Part shown: piece by piece, positions 1-8,172 of the stretch
Numbering within the stretch: the first letter of the stretch is position 1
Layout of the letters: each line of letters opens with the position of its first letter
Assembly: GCA_040387755.1 (NCBI GenBank)
Contig: JAZKDB010000002.1
Span: forward strand, 310,001-374,000
DNA from: Rurimicrobium sp040387755
GTDB taxonomy: Bacteria; Bacteroidota; Bacteroidia; Chitinophagales; Chitinophagaceae
Direction of reading: 5' to 3'
Length of the DNA stretch: 64,000 bases
The notes under the pieces: model-generated
What the model was told of the DNA's origin: nothing
The model's input: only the letters and a program-made list of their open reading frames with translations
The model's database searches: none
Made by a program: the position numbers and the translations under genes

Positions 1-378
1 TTCAGCTATACTCAAAAAGATGTTGATGGATATGCTGCCATCAGTGGAGATACCAATCCATTGCATATTGATGCCGCTGCAGGCGCGGCCAGCATGTTTG
101 GCAGATGTATCATACATGGTTTTCTAGGAGCCAGTGTTTTTACCAAAATATTTGGTGCACTCTGGTATGCAGACGGGCACGTATATATGAGCCAAAGTAT
201 GAAATGGATGAAACCCATGTTTACAGATGTAGAATACGAAGCTGTAGTAACGGTAAAGGAAATTTTCCCGGAGAAGAACAGAATCCTCTACGATTGTGAA
301 GTGTTTGAAGTAAGCAGCGGAGAACGAACCATTGCAGGAGAAGCTATGCTGCTCAACAAAAAACAATATGTCTGGTAG
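1..378 (+). CDS. MaoC-like (hot-dog fold) dehydratase, 5' end missing
   Basis: The frame is open from base 1, so the N-terminus lies outside the window. The fragment starts just before the hydratase motif ISGDTNPLHID (fragment residues 14-24), which carries the Asp and His typical of R-specific enoyl-CoA hydratases, and continues into the IIHGFL segment normal for MaoC proteins. About 125 residues are visible, nearly a full single hot-dog domain, so only a short N-terminal piece is probably missing. Members of this family hydrate enoyl-CoA thioesters or act in related acyl-CoA chemistry. The substrate cannot be read from sequence. A weak hairpin follows the stop codon. Confidence 0.85.
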   Translation, partial: FSYTQKDVDGYAAISGDTNPLHIDAAAGAASMFGRCIIHGFLGASVFTKIFGALWYADGHVYMSQSMKWMKPMFTDVEYEAVVTVKEIFPEKNRILYDCEVFEVSSGERTIAGEAMLLNKKQYVW

Positions 379-404
379 TTTTTCATTGATTAATTTAATT
401 CAGT

Positions 405-437
405 AAGCCCACGGATATTTATTCGTGGGTTAATTTT
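405..437 (+). terminator. Weak intrinsic terminator after the MaoC gene
   Basis: An 8-bp stem (AGCCCACG with CGTGGGTT, one G-U pair) with a loop of about 10 nt, followed by a short T-rich stretch. It lies 27 bases after the MaoC stop codon. The T-run is interrupted, so this is only a likely terminator. Confidence 0.45.
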
Positions 438-459
438 ATCTTCGCCCTTCCATAGCAAA

Positions 460-1116
460 ATGCAAATCCAACAAATCCTCACATTAATCCGCAAAGACGC
501 AACCATTGAATGGAGGCAGAAACATACTTTGTTTGGTGTATTGCTCTATGTCGGATCTACAGTTTTTGCTGTTTATATGATGAATGGCCAACCGGAGCCT
601 AAAGTTTGGAATGCTCTCTTTTGGCTGATTCAATTATTTGTCACCGTCAATTCTGTCGCTAAAAGCTTCCTGCAAGAATCGCAGGCTCGCTACCGTTACT
701 ACTACAGCATTGTATCACCGGCACATTTTATGGCCGCAAAACTCCTCTATAATGTAGTATTGCAACTGGCCATCAGTCTGGTCAGTCTGGGCTTATTCTG
801 GTTGATGCTGGGCAATCCACTTACTCAATCGGGTTTGTTTATTTTTGTCAGTTTTCTCGGTGGGATGGCCTTATCTACAGTATTTACCTTTCTCTCGGCC
901 ATTGCAGCCAAAGCCAACCAAAATGCTGCATTAATGGCTGTATTGGGCTTCCCCATCATCACACCTGTCCTGATGATATTAAGTAAACTGGCCACCAAAG
1001 CACTTATGCCTGTCTATCAGGAAGGCTGGTGGTCTTTGGCATTAGTATTGTGCCTGCTCATTCTGTTGGTAATCATCCTTAGCCTGATTCTTTTCCCCTT
1101 TCTGTGGAGAGAGTAA
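460..1116 (+). CDS. ccmB: CcmB-like heme exporter permease
   Basis: This 218-residue, very hydrophobic protein has about six predicted membrane segments and matches the CcmB family in length and layout. Its N-terminal cytoplasmic helix reads LIRKDATIEWRQKH, close to the LxxKDLxxExR start of CcmB proteins. CcmB is the permease of the CcmAB ABC transporter used in system I cytochrome c maturation. No CcmA, CcmC or other maturation gene is adjacent; the only unassigned ABC ATPases are far away (35 and 39.4 kb). The gene may therefore work with an ATPase encoded elsewhere. The ATG at 460 is the natural start. Family assignment is good; the role in this organism is inferred. Confidence 0.75.
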   Translation: MQIQQILTLIRKDATIEWRQKHTLFGVLLYVGSTVFAVYMMNGQPEPKVWNALFWLIQLFVTVNSVAKSFLQESQARYRYYYSIVSPAHFMAAKLLYNVVLQLAISLVSLGLFWLMLGNPLTQSGLFIFVSFLGGMALSTVFTFLSAIAAKANQNAALMAVLGFPIITPVLMILSKLATKALMPVYQEGWWSLALVLCLLILLVIILSLILFPFLWRE

Positions 1117-1225
1117 TCTCCTACGTTACAATATTGTTAGGATTAGACAATTGGCATTTATTGTGCCTATACTTATCTAACTTCAGGAAATAGAAATATT
1201 TCTTTAACCTTTAAAATAACGTAAG

Positions 1226-1549
1226 ATGAGCACACAAAACAATAATGAAGAAAGCTTTTTGGATAAAGCTAAAAACGCTCTGCACAACCTGTCTGAAAAA
1301 GCAGAAGATATATGGGATGCGGCAAAAGACAAAGCCGAAGAACTGAAAGATAAAGCTGGCGACGCTATTGAAAAGATAGAAGACAAGGCCGAAGGCATCT
1401 GGGACGCAGCCAAAGAAAAAGTAACTGACATCGGCGATTCTATTCAGGGAAAAGCGGAGCATATCAAAGATGAAACCAAAGAAACGCTGGCTCATTCTGC
1501 CGAGGCAGTTGAAAAAAAGGCCGGAGAAATCAAAAAAGACTTGTCTTAA
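1226..1549 (+). CDS. LEA-like charged amphipathic helical protein
   Basis: This 107-residue protein is rich in Lys, Glu, Asp and Ala and should be almost wholly amphipathic helix. An internal duplication is visible: KAEDIWDAAKDK at 25-36 recurs as KAEGIWDAAKEK at 54-65, a 29-residue period, with further 11-residue KAxEIKD-type spacing. The pattern resembles group 3 LEA and YtxH/CsbD-type stress proteins, which protect proteins and membranes during drying or osmotic stress. There is no signal peptide, so it should be cytoplasmic. It stands alone, with a strong terminator 25 bases after the stop. Function is inferred from composition only. Confidence 0.7.
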   Translation: MSTQNNNEESFLDKAKNALHNLSEKAEDIWDAAKDKAEELKDKAGDAIEKIEDKAEGIWDAAKEKVTDIGDSIQGKAEHIKDETKETLAHSAEAVEKKAGEIKKDLS

Positions 1550-1573
1550 AAATAAGACATCACCCATAAGTAC

Positions 1574-1607
1574 AAAAACCGAAAATGAAGATTCATTTTC
1601 GGTTTTT
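1574..1607 (+). terminator. Strong intrinsic terminator after the LEA-like gene
   Basis: A perfect 16-bp inverted repeat (arms 1574-1589 and 1592-1607, centred on CCGAAAATGAA) ends in seven T residues at 1603-1609. The A-run on the other side means it could also stop transcription on the minus strand. Confidence 0.85.
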
Positions 1608-1640
1608 TTGTTGCCCGAAAGAGCTCTTCCGCTAAAAGCA

Positions 1641-1667
1641 AAAGGCTTGCAACAAGTGCAAGCCTTT
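1641..1667 (-). terminator. Terminator of the minus-strand lipoprotein gene
   Basis: An 11-bp perfect stem (AAAGGCTTGCA at 1641-1651 with TGCAAGCCTTT at 1657-1667) and a 5-nt loop lie 44 bases past the lipoprotein stop. On the minus strand the stem is followed by a T-rich stretch broken by GC. Confidence 0.65.
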
Positions 1668-1710
1668 ACTGAAAATAATAACCCTTTGAAAAAATCTATA
1701 AAGACAAATC

Positions 1711-3132
1711 CTAGTATTTAGTTTGTTCTGCATCCCAGTTAGTCCATCCTGCAGTCCAATCGTTAGAAGCATCAAATGCACCACGGTAAGCAACTGAAGT
1801 AAATGATGACATACCTGTAAAATCTGCGCCAGAAATAGCAGGAGAAGTAGCAGTTAATAAGAAACTTGGCACACCTGGTGTAGCAGACAAAATTGAAGCA
1901 TACTTGTTTGGTGCATTCAACAATACATCTTCAGCTTTGGTAACCAAAGTATTTGATGTATGACCTTTGAAAGCATTCCAGATTGCTGTATCAGCAGCAG
2001 TTGTAGCCAAACCAATCACTTTCCAGTTGCTGGTGCAACCTGCAATTACGTTGTTTTTAAACTGTAATTGACCATCTGTACCTGTACCCAGATTTTTGTG
2101 TGTTGGTGTACCTTTTGAACCATCGATATAAACACCTATTGGGAATCCGATGATTACTGAGTTACGGATAGAAAGTGCAGAGTTACGACGAATTTGAGCA
2201 CCATTTTGGAATTGCAAATTGATACCTGAAGTAGAATTACCTGCAACGATAGGGCCAACAATTGTCATGTTAGAGAATACAGCTGTTGTACGTGGGTTGT
2301 TATCAGAACCATTTGCATCATTGTCAGATTCAAAACCATTAGAACCAGAAATATCAGCAAGAGTTTTGTAACGGTGAGCAACACCAAACTGTACACTACC
2401 AGAGTAACCAAAGTCTGTATCGAAATCATCATCCCAAGTATAAGTAGCTACAAGGTGATCTGCTTTTACTGTACCACCAAACCACTCAAATGCATCATCA
2501 CCGGCACGGTAAGTCTGGATATAGCTAAGGGTTGTACCTGCACCTACACCACCCATTGTCAAACTGTTCAACTCGTTGTCTGGAGTAAGAGCGATACCGG
2601 CAAACTCGATACGAGCATATTTAATGATACCAGAATTATCGTTAGCATCTGTACCACCATACCAGATATAATCTGTTTCAGTACCACCTGATGTTGGTGT
2701 CAAACCACCTTCGATTTTCGCTGTTCCACCGCTTGGATTGATTGGTGCTTTACCCAAAATAACAATACCACCCCAATCTCCTGCACCACGTGTTCCTGCT
2801 GGTTGATTTGAGGTAAATACAACTGGTTTAGTAGCTGTACCTTGAGCATCAATTTTAGAACCACGGGTGATAATTAAAGTTCCTTTAGAAACTTTTTCTC
2901 CCATGATTACAGTACCAGCAGGTATAGTCAATTTAGCACCTTTTGTTACATACACAAAACCTTTCAATAAATACTTTTTAGAAGCATCCAATGTCTTATC
3001 TGCAGAGATATCACCAGATAATGTAATCACTGAATCAGTTGTTGGATTCGTTGGAGCCGGATCTGTTTCTTTTTGTTTGCATGATCCGAATAATAAAGTT
3101 GTTGCGCAAATGGCGAGTAAATACTTTTTCAT
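1711..3132 (-). CDS. Surface lipoprotein paired with a TonB-dependent receptor
   Basis: The protein begins with a lipoprotein signal (MKKYLLAICATTLLFGSC, lipobox FGSC, lipidated Cys18). The mature part is rich in Gly, Thr, Asn and Asp, with short IIxGxxxxx-type stretches suggesting a right-handed beta-helix or similar all-beta fold. I chose the ATG at 3132 rather than the in-frame one at 3153, because it gives a normal signal peptide and because a -7/-33 promoter overlaps the upstream ATG. The gene follows a TonB-dependent receptor on the same strand, a pairing common in Bacteroidota. It probably binds or processes the receptor's ligand at the cell surface. The ligand is unknown, and it is not recognisably SusD. 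Confidence 0.75.
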   Translation of the reverse strand: MKKYLLAICATTLLFGSCKQKETDPAPTNPTTDSVITLSGDISADKTLDASKKYLLKGFVYVTKGAKLTIPAGTVIMGEKVSKGTLIITRGSKIDAQGTATKPVVFTSNQPAGTRGAGDWGGIVILGKAPINPSGGTAKIEGGLTPTSGGTETDYIWYGGTDANDNSGIIKYARIEFAGIALTPDNELNSLTMGGVGAGTTLSYIQTYRAGDDAFEWFGGTVKADHLVATYTWDDDFDTDFGYSGSVQFGVAHRYKTLADISGSNGFESDNDANGSDNNPRTTAVFSNMTIVGPIVAGNSTSGINLQFQNGAQIRRNSALSIRNSVIIGFPIGVYIDGSKGTPTHKNLGTGTDGQLQFKNNVIAGCTSNWKVIGLATTAADTAIWNAFKGHTSNTLVTKAEDVLLNAPNKYASILSATPGVPSFLLTATSPAISGADFTGMSSFTSVAYRGAFDASNDWTAGWTNWDAEQTKY

Positions 3133-3150
3133 TGTTTTTATTTGTTTATG

Positions 3151-3178
3151 CAAAAGTATCCGGGCAAGGTTACGGCAA
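3151..3178 (-). promoter_or_regulatory. Bacteroidota-type promoter of the lipoprotein gene
   Basis: On the minus strand there is a -7 box TACTTTTG (3158-3151) and, 17 bases upstream, TTG (3178-3176). This fits the TTG-N17-23-TAnnTTTG consensus and lies 19 bases before the chosen ATG. Together with the terminator just upstream it implies that the lipoprotein gene can be transcribed apart from the receptor gene. Confidence 0.6.
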
Positions 3179-3239
3179 TGTTATGGGTACATTATCTCAA
3201 TATTAATTCCGCAAAAGCCTTTTCAACACAAGCTTTCAA

Positions 3240-3274
3240 AAAAAATCCTGCTCTTCAAAAAGAGCAGGATTTTT
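3240..3274 (-). terminator. Terminator between the TonB receptor and lipoprotein genes
   Basis: A perfect 15-bp stem (arms 3241-3255 and 3260-3274, core TCCTGCTCTT) has a 4-nt loop. On the minus strand it runs into an unbroken T tract. It sits 20 bases after the receptor stop codon and upstream of the lipoprotein promoter. Confidence 0.85.
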
Positions 3275-3293
3275 GGATATAAAAATGCGTTGA

Positions 3294-6095
3294 TTAAAAC
3301 TTGTACGTATAGGTCAGAGAGAAATTGGTACCCTGACGATATCTCTGCAAAATGTAATCTTTATTTGGGTCAACAGTTGTTTTTTCAAACACTGTTTTAT
3401 CCCATTGCTTATTATTGTTTTGGTCATAATAGAATAAGGTAGGAGAATTCAGCATATCCTTAATATTCAAACGGAACTCGCTTCTTTTACCCACAGTCAA
3501 TGAAGTTTGGAAATCCAAAATATTTCTTGGACTTTCGTACACATCACCAAACTGACCATTACCTCCTACAAGGAAAATACGCTGACCAATACGGTTATAC
3601 AATACATTAAAATTCAATTTACCTGACAACGCACTGTAAGCAAGGCTGGTATTGATCACATAAGGAGACTGACCAGACAATTGTCTTGTATCGCGTGATG
3701 AACTGATTAAGTAATTTTTTTCAGCACCCTGCAACTTCACTTCAGATTGTATAATGGCCAGATTGGCATAGAAGGTCAAATTTTTCAAGACCTTAGAATT
3801 AGAAGAAATAAAGTCCAGATTTTTACGAACCTCAAGTTCCACTCCGCGGGCAAAAGCGCTATTGTAATTAACCGTTTTTACTTCTGGCGAACCGGTAGAA
3901 ATAAACAGGTTCTCAATCGTTTTATCAAATTGTTTGTAGAATACAGAACCAGAGAACACTTCTCCCGGACGAGGGAAAATTTCATAACGCAAATCAATAT
4001 TGTCAATACGACTTCTGGTCAATTGATCATTACCGTTAATCAACAAATTCAATTCGTAATCATAATAAGAAATAGGAGCAATTTCGCGAAGTTCAGGACG
4101 GGCTACACTGCGGAAATAAGACATACGCAAATTAGCTTTCTCATTCAATGCATAGCTCAGATTTAATGAAGGTAAAAGATCGTTCCATGTAGGGTTCACC
4201 ACAATTGGTTTACCAGTCAGATCAGCAGCATTCAAATCCAGATTATATGATTCCATTCTAACTCCCCATACCGCTCTCAATCTTGTATTAATTCTGTTGT
4301 CCGACATTACATAAGCAGAATAAGTTTGAGCTGTAGCATTGTACAAATCACTCGGGTTGGTCTGGTCTACAAAATTGAACAATCCGTTGTTGATATTTGA
4401 TTTTGAAAACACATTTGACAAATTCGTATTCTCAGGTAATGTCTGTCCACTCACTAAAGTTGCACCCACATATCGGTTTGTAAAATCTCTGTAACGATAC
4501 ATACCCAAAACACCCACTTTCAAATTGCTTTTGTACAAAAAGTTCAAATTGTAAGGTGTGCTGTAGTTTACGCTTGCATTGACAATAGACTCATTCAATT
4601 GGCTGAATAAACGATTATTGGCTTTACCAACTGTACCAAGCTGAACCTGATAATTACCATTTGCATCCGGACTGAACTGCACTTTGCGCTGATCGGGTTG
4701 ATTGTTGGTTACATTATTATAACTGGCTACCCAGTTCAATTTTTTCTGAGCATCACCACCCAAAGTATGCTCTCCTTCCAATGAAGTTTTGAGCAATGAC
4801 TTTTGAATCAAATCAAAGGCATAATATTTTAGAAAAGTAGTAGAACCTGCATCATAACCTTCGCGGTACAGGAAGTTGTCGTCAAATGTTCTGTTGTACA
4901 AATTCTTGAAAGCAAATTTAGAATTTGGAGTATTGAATGCGATGTTGGCAAGTGCACCGACAGTAGTATTGTAGTTGTACACCTGATCTCTGTAATTGTA
5001 ATTACCGTATATACGGTCTACATCACGTTTTACAGTTTCATTGTGGCCATAATTGATAGCTCCTGTTACGCCTATTCTTCTGTTCTTTTTCAATTCATAT
5101 AATCTTCCGAGGCTACCTTGCAATGTCATACCAGGTAATGCTTTACGATTAGTGATGTCAAAATTATTGTTCAGTGCTGATAAATATTTGATGCCATCTG
5201 CAGCGCTGGGAGTGTTAGCCGTTAATTGCTTGTATCCGGGCAATGAAGAAGGTAATTGACGATCACCGTTATCAAAACCTAAGATATCTGTAGATGTTTT
5301 GTAACCTGTTTCAAACTTTTTGAAAGTAGAATAGGTATTGTAGTTAGAACCAATAGAGATTGAATTAAAGTTTTTGTCAGGAATTTCTTTGGTCAGAATG
5401 TTAATCACACCACCTGCAAAATCACCTGGCAAATCAGGAGTTGCCGATTTAGAAATGATGATATTATCAATCAATGAAGAAGGGATGATATCGAAAGAGA
5501 ATGCTTTACGATTGGCCTCAGTACTGGGCAAAAACGCATTATCGATAAGTGCAGTATTGTATCTGTCAGTCAAACCACGGATAATCACAAACTTGTTGTC
5601 CTGAATAGTAGTACCACTCACACGCTTCAACACCTCACCTGTACTTTTATCCGGAGATTTTTTGATAGCCTCGGCAGAGATACCATCACTCACCGATGCC
5701 GAATTTTTTTGTGCAATATAAAGAGCATTCAATGTCTCTTTTTTAAGGGTAGAACGAACGACTACATCCTTCAGTACATTAGTTTTACCTTCTTCTTTTA
5801 TAGCCAGTGTCATGGGGGTAATGGTTCCATTTTCCAGTTTCACATCAGCAATCTGCTTGGTTACATATCCCATATAGCGAACCTCAACGGTATAAGTACC
5901 GTCTGGAGCTTTCAATTCAAAATCACCATCCTCGTCAGAGAAGGCAGCTACTGTTTTTAACTCAGGAATAGTGATGGTAACACCCACCAATGTTTCTCCT
6001 GTTTTTTCATCTGTAATTTTTCCTTTCAATGTTCCTTGTGCCAAAGCATTGGCAACCAGTGTAAGGCATAACATTAAAGTAAACGTAAAACGCAT
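3294..6095 (-). CDS. TonB-dependent outer membrane receptor
   Basis: The 933-residue protein has a signal peptide (residues 1-19, ending ALAQ), then a carboxypeptidase-regulatory-like beta-sandwich (about 20-105, starting GTLKGKITDEKTGETLVGV). A plug domain follows (about 125-240, with FVIIRGLTDRYNTALIDN and DLPGDFAGGVINILTK), and then a 22-strand barrel ending in an aromatic F after TYTYK, as expected for BAM-dependent insertion. Such receptors import siderophores, cobalamin, glycans or other large ligands using TonB/ExbBD energy. No SusD, sensor or anti-sigma gene adjoins it, so the substrate cannot be named. The downstream lipoprotein on the same strand is the likely accessory protein. Confidence 0.95.
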   Translation of the reverse strand: MRFTFTLMLCLTLVANALAQGTLKGKITDEKTGETLVGVTITIPELKTVAAFSDEDGDFELKAPDGTYTVEVRYMGYVTKQIADVKLENGTITPMTLAIKEEGKTNVLKDVVVRSTLKKETLNALYIAQKNSASVSDGISAEAIKKSPDKSTGEVLKRVSGTTIQDNKFVIIRGLTDRYNTALIDNAFLPSTEANRKAFSFDIIPSSLIDNIIISKSATPDLPGDFAGGVINILTKEIPDKNFNSISIGSNYNTYSTFKKFETGYKTSTDILGFDNGDRQLPSSLPGYKQLTANTPSAADGIKYLSALNNNFDITNRKALPGMTLQGSLGRLYELKKNRRIGVTGAINYGHNETVKRDVDRIYGNYNYRDQVYNYNTTVGALANIAFNTPNSKFAFKNLYNRTFDDNFLYREGYDAGSTTFLKYYAFDLIQKSLLKTSLEGEHTLGGDAQKKLNWVASYNNVTNNQPDQRKVQFSPDANGNYQVQLGTVGKANNRLFSQLNESIVNASVNYSTPYNLNFLYKSNLKVGVLGMYRYRDFTNRYVGATLVSGQTLPENTNLSNVFSKSNINNGLFNFVDQTNPSDLYNATAQTYSAYVMSDNRINTRLRAVWGVRMESYNLDLNAADLTGKPIVVNPTWNDLLPSLNLSYALNEKANLRMSYFRSVARPELREIAPISYYDYELNLLINGNDQLTRSRIDNIDLRYEIFPRPGEVFSGSVFYKQFDKTIENLFISTGSPEVKTVNYNSAFARGVELEVRKNLDFISSNSKVLKNLTFYANLAIIQSEVKLQGAEKNYLISSSRDTRQLSGQSPYVINTSLAYSALSGKLNFNVLYNRIGQRIFLVGGNGQFGDVYESPRNILDFQTSLTVGKRSEFRLNIKDMLNSPTLFYYDQNNNKQWDKTVFEKTTVDPNKDYILQRYRQGTNFSLTYTYKF

Positions 6096-6257
6096 GTGTT
6101 GTATATTTTTTGCAAATGTCCCCGCGCAATGTTATCACAGTGTAAACTGTATATTACCGAATTGTTACCTGAGCCTTAATCACTGATAATGAGGGATTTT
6201 CCAAGATTATTTTTTCGATAAATTATTGTAAACAAGGGCCTGAAATGTTGATTTGGA

Positions 6258-6290
6258 TTGATTTTTGAGCGACAGAAGCTAATATCTTTG
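6258..6290 (+). promoter_or_regulatory. Promoter of the class III aminotransferase gene
   Basis: A TTG at 6258-6260 lies 22 bases before TATCTTTG (6283-6290), matching the Bacteroidota consensus. The ATG is at 6298, only 7 bases past the -7 box, so the transcript would be nearly or fully leaderless. Confidence 0.55.
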
Positions 6291-6297
6291 TGGCGCA

Positions 6298-7479
6298 ATG
6301 AACACACGTCAATTATTCCAGCAACATCTTGCCCAAACTTCCCCCGCACCGGTCGGTCTTCATATCACAGCTGCAAAAGGCAATACCCTGATTGGTGCAG
6401 ATGGCAAGGAATATCTGGACCTGATTGGTGGCATCAGTGTGTGCAATGTGGGGCATTGCCATCCCAAAGTGGTGAAGGCGATTCAGGAGCAAAGCGAACA
6501 ATACCTGCACATTATGGTCTATGGCGAGCTCATCCAAACGCCGCCCATTGCTTTTGCACAGCGCATTACAGCCTTATTGCCAGAGGCTCTTAATTGTGTC
6601 TATTTTACCAACTCGGGCAGCGAAGCCTGCGAAGCCGCTATCAAACTGAGTCACCGCATCAGTGGCAGACCCAATGTCATTGCAGCCAACAACAGTTACC
6701 ACGGTCATTCGATGGGGGCACTCAGCATTATGGGCAGCGAATACTGGCGCAATGCTTTTCGACCTTTATTACCCGGTGTGGGTCATTACGATTACAACAG
6801 TGAGGAGATGATTGATGCCATCGATCAGGATACCGCTTGTGTGATTATAGAATCGGTGCAGAGCGAAGCGGGTATTATAGCCCCAAATAAAGAATGGCTA
6901 AAAGCCCTTCGTCAAAAATGCACGGACAACTGTACCCTACTCATTATGGATGAGATACAAACAGGTTTTGGCCGTACCGGTAAACTTTGGGGTTTTGAAC
7001 ATTTTGACATCATACCCGATATGATATTGCTGGGCAAAGCCCTCGGTGGAGGAATGCCTATGGGCGCTGTAGTCACCAGCCATGCCATGATGAATACCTT
7101 AACGCATAATCCGGTACTGGGTCACATGACCACCTTTGGTGGGCATCCGGTATGTTGTGCGGCAGGATTAGCAGCGTTCGAGGTATTGGTTGAAGAACAA
7201 CTGATTGAACAAATAGCAGAAAAGGAACAATTATTTCATCAGCTTTTGGTACACCCTGCAATAGTAGCCTTACGCAGCAAAGGTTTACTGATGGCACTGG
7301 AACTCAAAGATAATCAGACAGTTTTGGCTGTATTGGCCGAAGCTATGGAGCTTGGTCTGTTCTCCGACTGGTTTTTGTTTGCCGATAATTGCGTGCGCAT
7401 TGCTCCCCCATTGACTATTACTTTGGATGAAATCCGCAAAGGCTGTGGTATTTTATTGGCAGCGATAGACAAAATTTAA
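6298..7479 (+). CDS. Class III PLP-dependent aminotransferase (ornithine/acetylornithine type)
   Basis: The 393-residue length and motif order fit class III aminotransferases: substrate and cofactor loops NSGSEACEAAIK (105-116), the PLP-ring Asp in MDEIQTGFGRTG (217-228, D218), and the Schiff-base lysine in LLGKALGGGMP (K247). The glutamate loop reads IIESVQSEAGI where acetylornithine aminotransferases usually have EPVQGEGG, so the exact substrate is uncertain. Ornithine, acetylornithine, 4-aminobutyrate or a related omega-amino donor are possible. It is not surrounded by arginine biosynthesis genes. It is divergent from the TonB receptor gene and ends in its own terminator, so it appears monocistronic. 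Confidence 0.85.
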   Translation: MNTRQLFQQHLAQTSPAPVGLHITAAKGNTLIGADGKEYLDLIGGISVCNVGHCHPKVVKAIQEQSEQYLHIMVYGELIQTPPIAFAQRITALLPEALNCVYFTNSGSEACEAAIKLSHRISGRPNVIAANNSYHGHSMGALSIMGSEYWRNAFRPLLPGVGHYDYNSEEMIDAIDQDTACVIIESVQSEAGIIAPNKEWLKALRQKCTDNCTLLIMDEIQTGFGRTGKLWGFEHFDIIPDMILLGKALGGGMPMGAVVTSHAMMNTLTHNPVLGHMTTFGGHPVCCAAGLAAFEVLVEEQLIEQIAEKEQLFHQLLVHPAIVALRSKGLLMALELKDNQTVLAVLAEAMELGLFSDWFLFADNCVRIAPPLTITLDEIRKGCGILLAAIDKI

Positions 7480-7581
7480 TTCTGTTTCTTTCGCGTGGTC
7501 TCCGCTCAGGTGAGAGCTTGTGGTATTCTGTTTTCTATAGTTGATTAGGTTTCCTTGTTGATTTATCTAATGAGCGGAGCC

Positions 7582-7634
7582 AAAGAAAAAATGTCATCCT
7601 GAGCCTGACGAAGGATTAAAGACATTTTTTCTTT
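7582..7634 (+). terminator. Long-loop hairpin terminator after the aminotransferase
   Basis: A perfect 14-bp inverted repeat (AAAGAAAAAATGTC at 7582-7595, GACATTTTTTCTTT at 7621-7634) encloses a 25-nt loop. The descending arm contains a T run. It is A+T rich, so termination is likely but not certain. Confidence 0.5.
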
Positions 7635-7729
7635 GTTTTCATTGTTACTTTTTAAACTCAAAAAAGCCCTTCACATTAGGGATTCCTCCACGCAATAAGC
7701 GGGATGTACCACATAAGGTCGGAATGACA
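7592..7729. repeat. REP-like dispersed element with inverted ends
   Basis: The ends are imperfect inverted copies (TGTCATCCTGA at 7592-7602 and TCGGAATGACA at 7719-7729). The left part contains CCTGACGAAGGATT, of the kind found in dispersed intergenic palindromes of many Bacteroidota genomes. The right part GCGGGATGTACCAC resembles the repeats at 9685 and 9896. It encodes no protein and fills most of the 353-base gap before the ArsR gene. Confidence 0.4.
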
Positions 7730-7768
7730 GCACCCGAAACATCTTCAAAAAAAAATCTCAAAAAAATT

Positions 7769-7812
7769 TTGCGCAACCGAATGATTGCGTATATTTGCAA
7801 CCGAATGATTGC
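7769..7812 (+). promoter_or_regulatory. ArsR-operon promoter with twin 16-bp operators
   Basis: A TTG (7769-7771) lies 18 bases before TATATTTG (7790-7797), a good Bacteroidota promoter. Two identical 16-mers GCAACCGAATGATTGC (7773-7788 and 7797-7812) flank the -7 box, one in the spacer and one over the start site. Each 16-mer has GCAA/TTGC inverted ends. Bound repressor would block RNA polymerase directly, so autoregulation by the downstream ArsR protein is the simplest reading. Confidence 0.7.
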
Positions 7813-7832
7813 ATAAACATTCAAACAAAACA

Positions 7833-8165
7833 ATGAGAAGAGATGTTTTTCAGGCTATAGCAGACCCTACCCGACGGGCTATTTTATTACTCATCGCTTC
7901 GCAGGCCATGACACCCAATGCCCTTGCCGAGCATTTCCACAGCAGCCGACAGGCGGTTTCCAAACACCTGCGCATCCTCAGCGAATGCCAGTTGCTGAAA
8001 CAGGAACAAAGCGGAAGAGAAATTTATTACCACATACAAAAAGACAAAATGAACGAAATAGACCAATGGCTGCAACAATTCAAAAAGATTTGGGAAAGCC
8101 GCTACAACGAACTGGACCAGGTATTGGCCGCATTACAACAACAACAACAACAACATAAAAACTAA
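7833..8165 (+). CDS. ArsR-family winged-helix repressor
   Basis: This 110-residue protein has the ArsR layout: FQAIADPTRRAILLLI (about residues 5-20), then a helix-turn-helix TPNALAEHFHSSRQAVSKHLRIL (about 27-49), then a wing REIYYHI. It has no Cys pair or other metal site, as usual for the subgroup that sits with AHSA1/SRPBCC genes. I start at the ATG at 7833 instead of the TTG at 7809, which lies inside the second operator. The C-terminus is a run of six Gln encoded by repeated CAA codons. It heads an operon with a DUF998 membrane protein, a DUF4287 protein and an AHSA1 protein, and should repress that operon through the twin operators. Confidence 0.9.
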   Translation: MRRDVFQAIADPTRRAILLLIASQAMTPNALAEHFHSSRQAVSKHLRILSECQLLKQEQSGREIYYHIQKDKMNEIDQWLQQFKKIWESRYNELDQVLAALQQQQQQHKN

Positions 8166-8172
8166 TAGCACA

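Noticed and set aside
2867..3442. 191-codon plus-strand frame
   Set aside because: It runs antisense across the end of the lipoprotein gene, the terminator and the receptor gene, so it is a shadow frame.
6298..7479. Naming the aminotransferase argD
   Set aside because: The ESVQSEAG loop differs from the usual EPVQGEGG and no arginine genes are nearby, so the substrate is left open.
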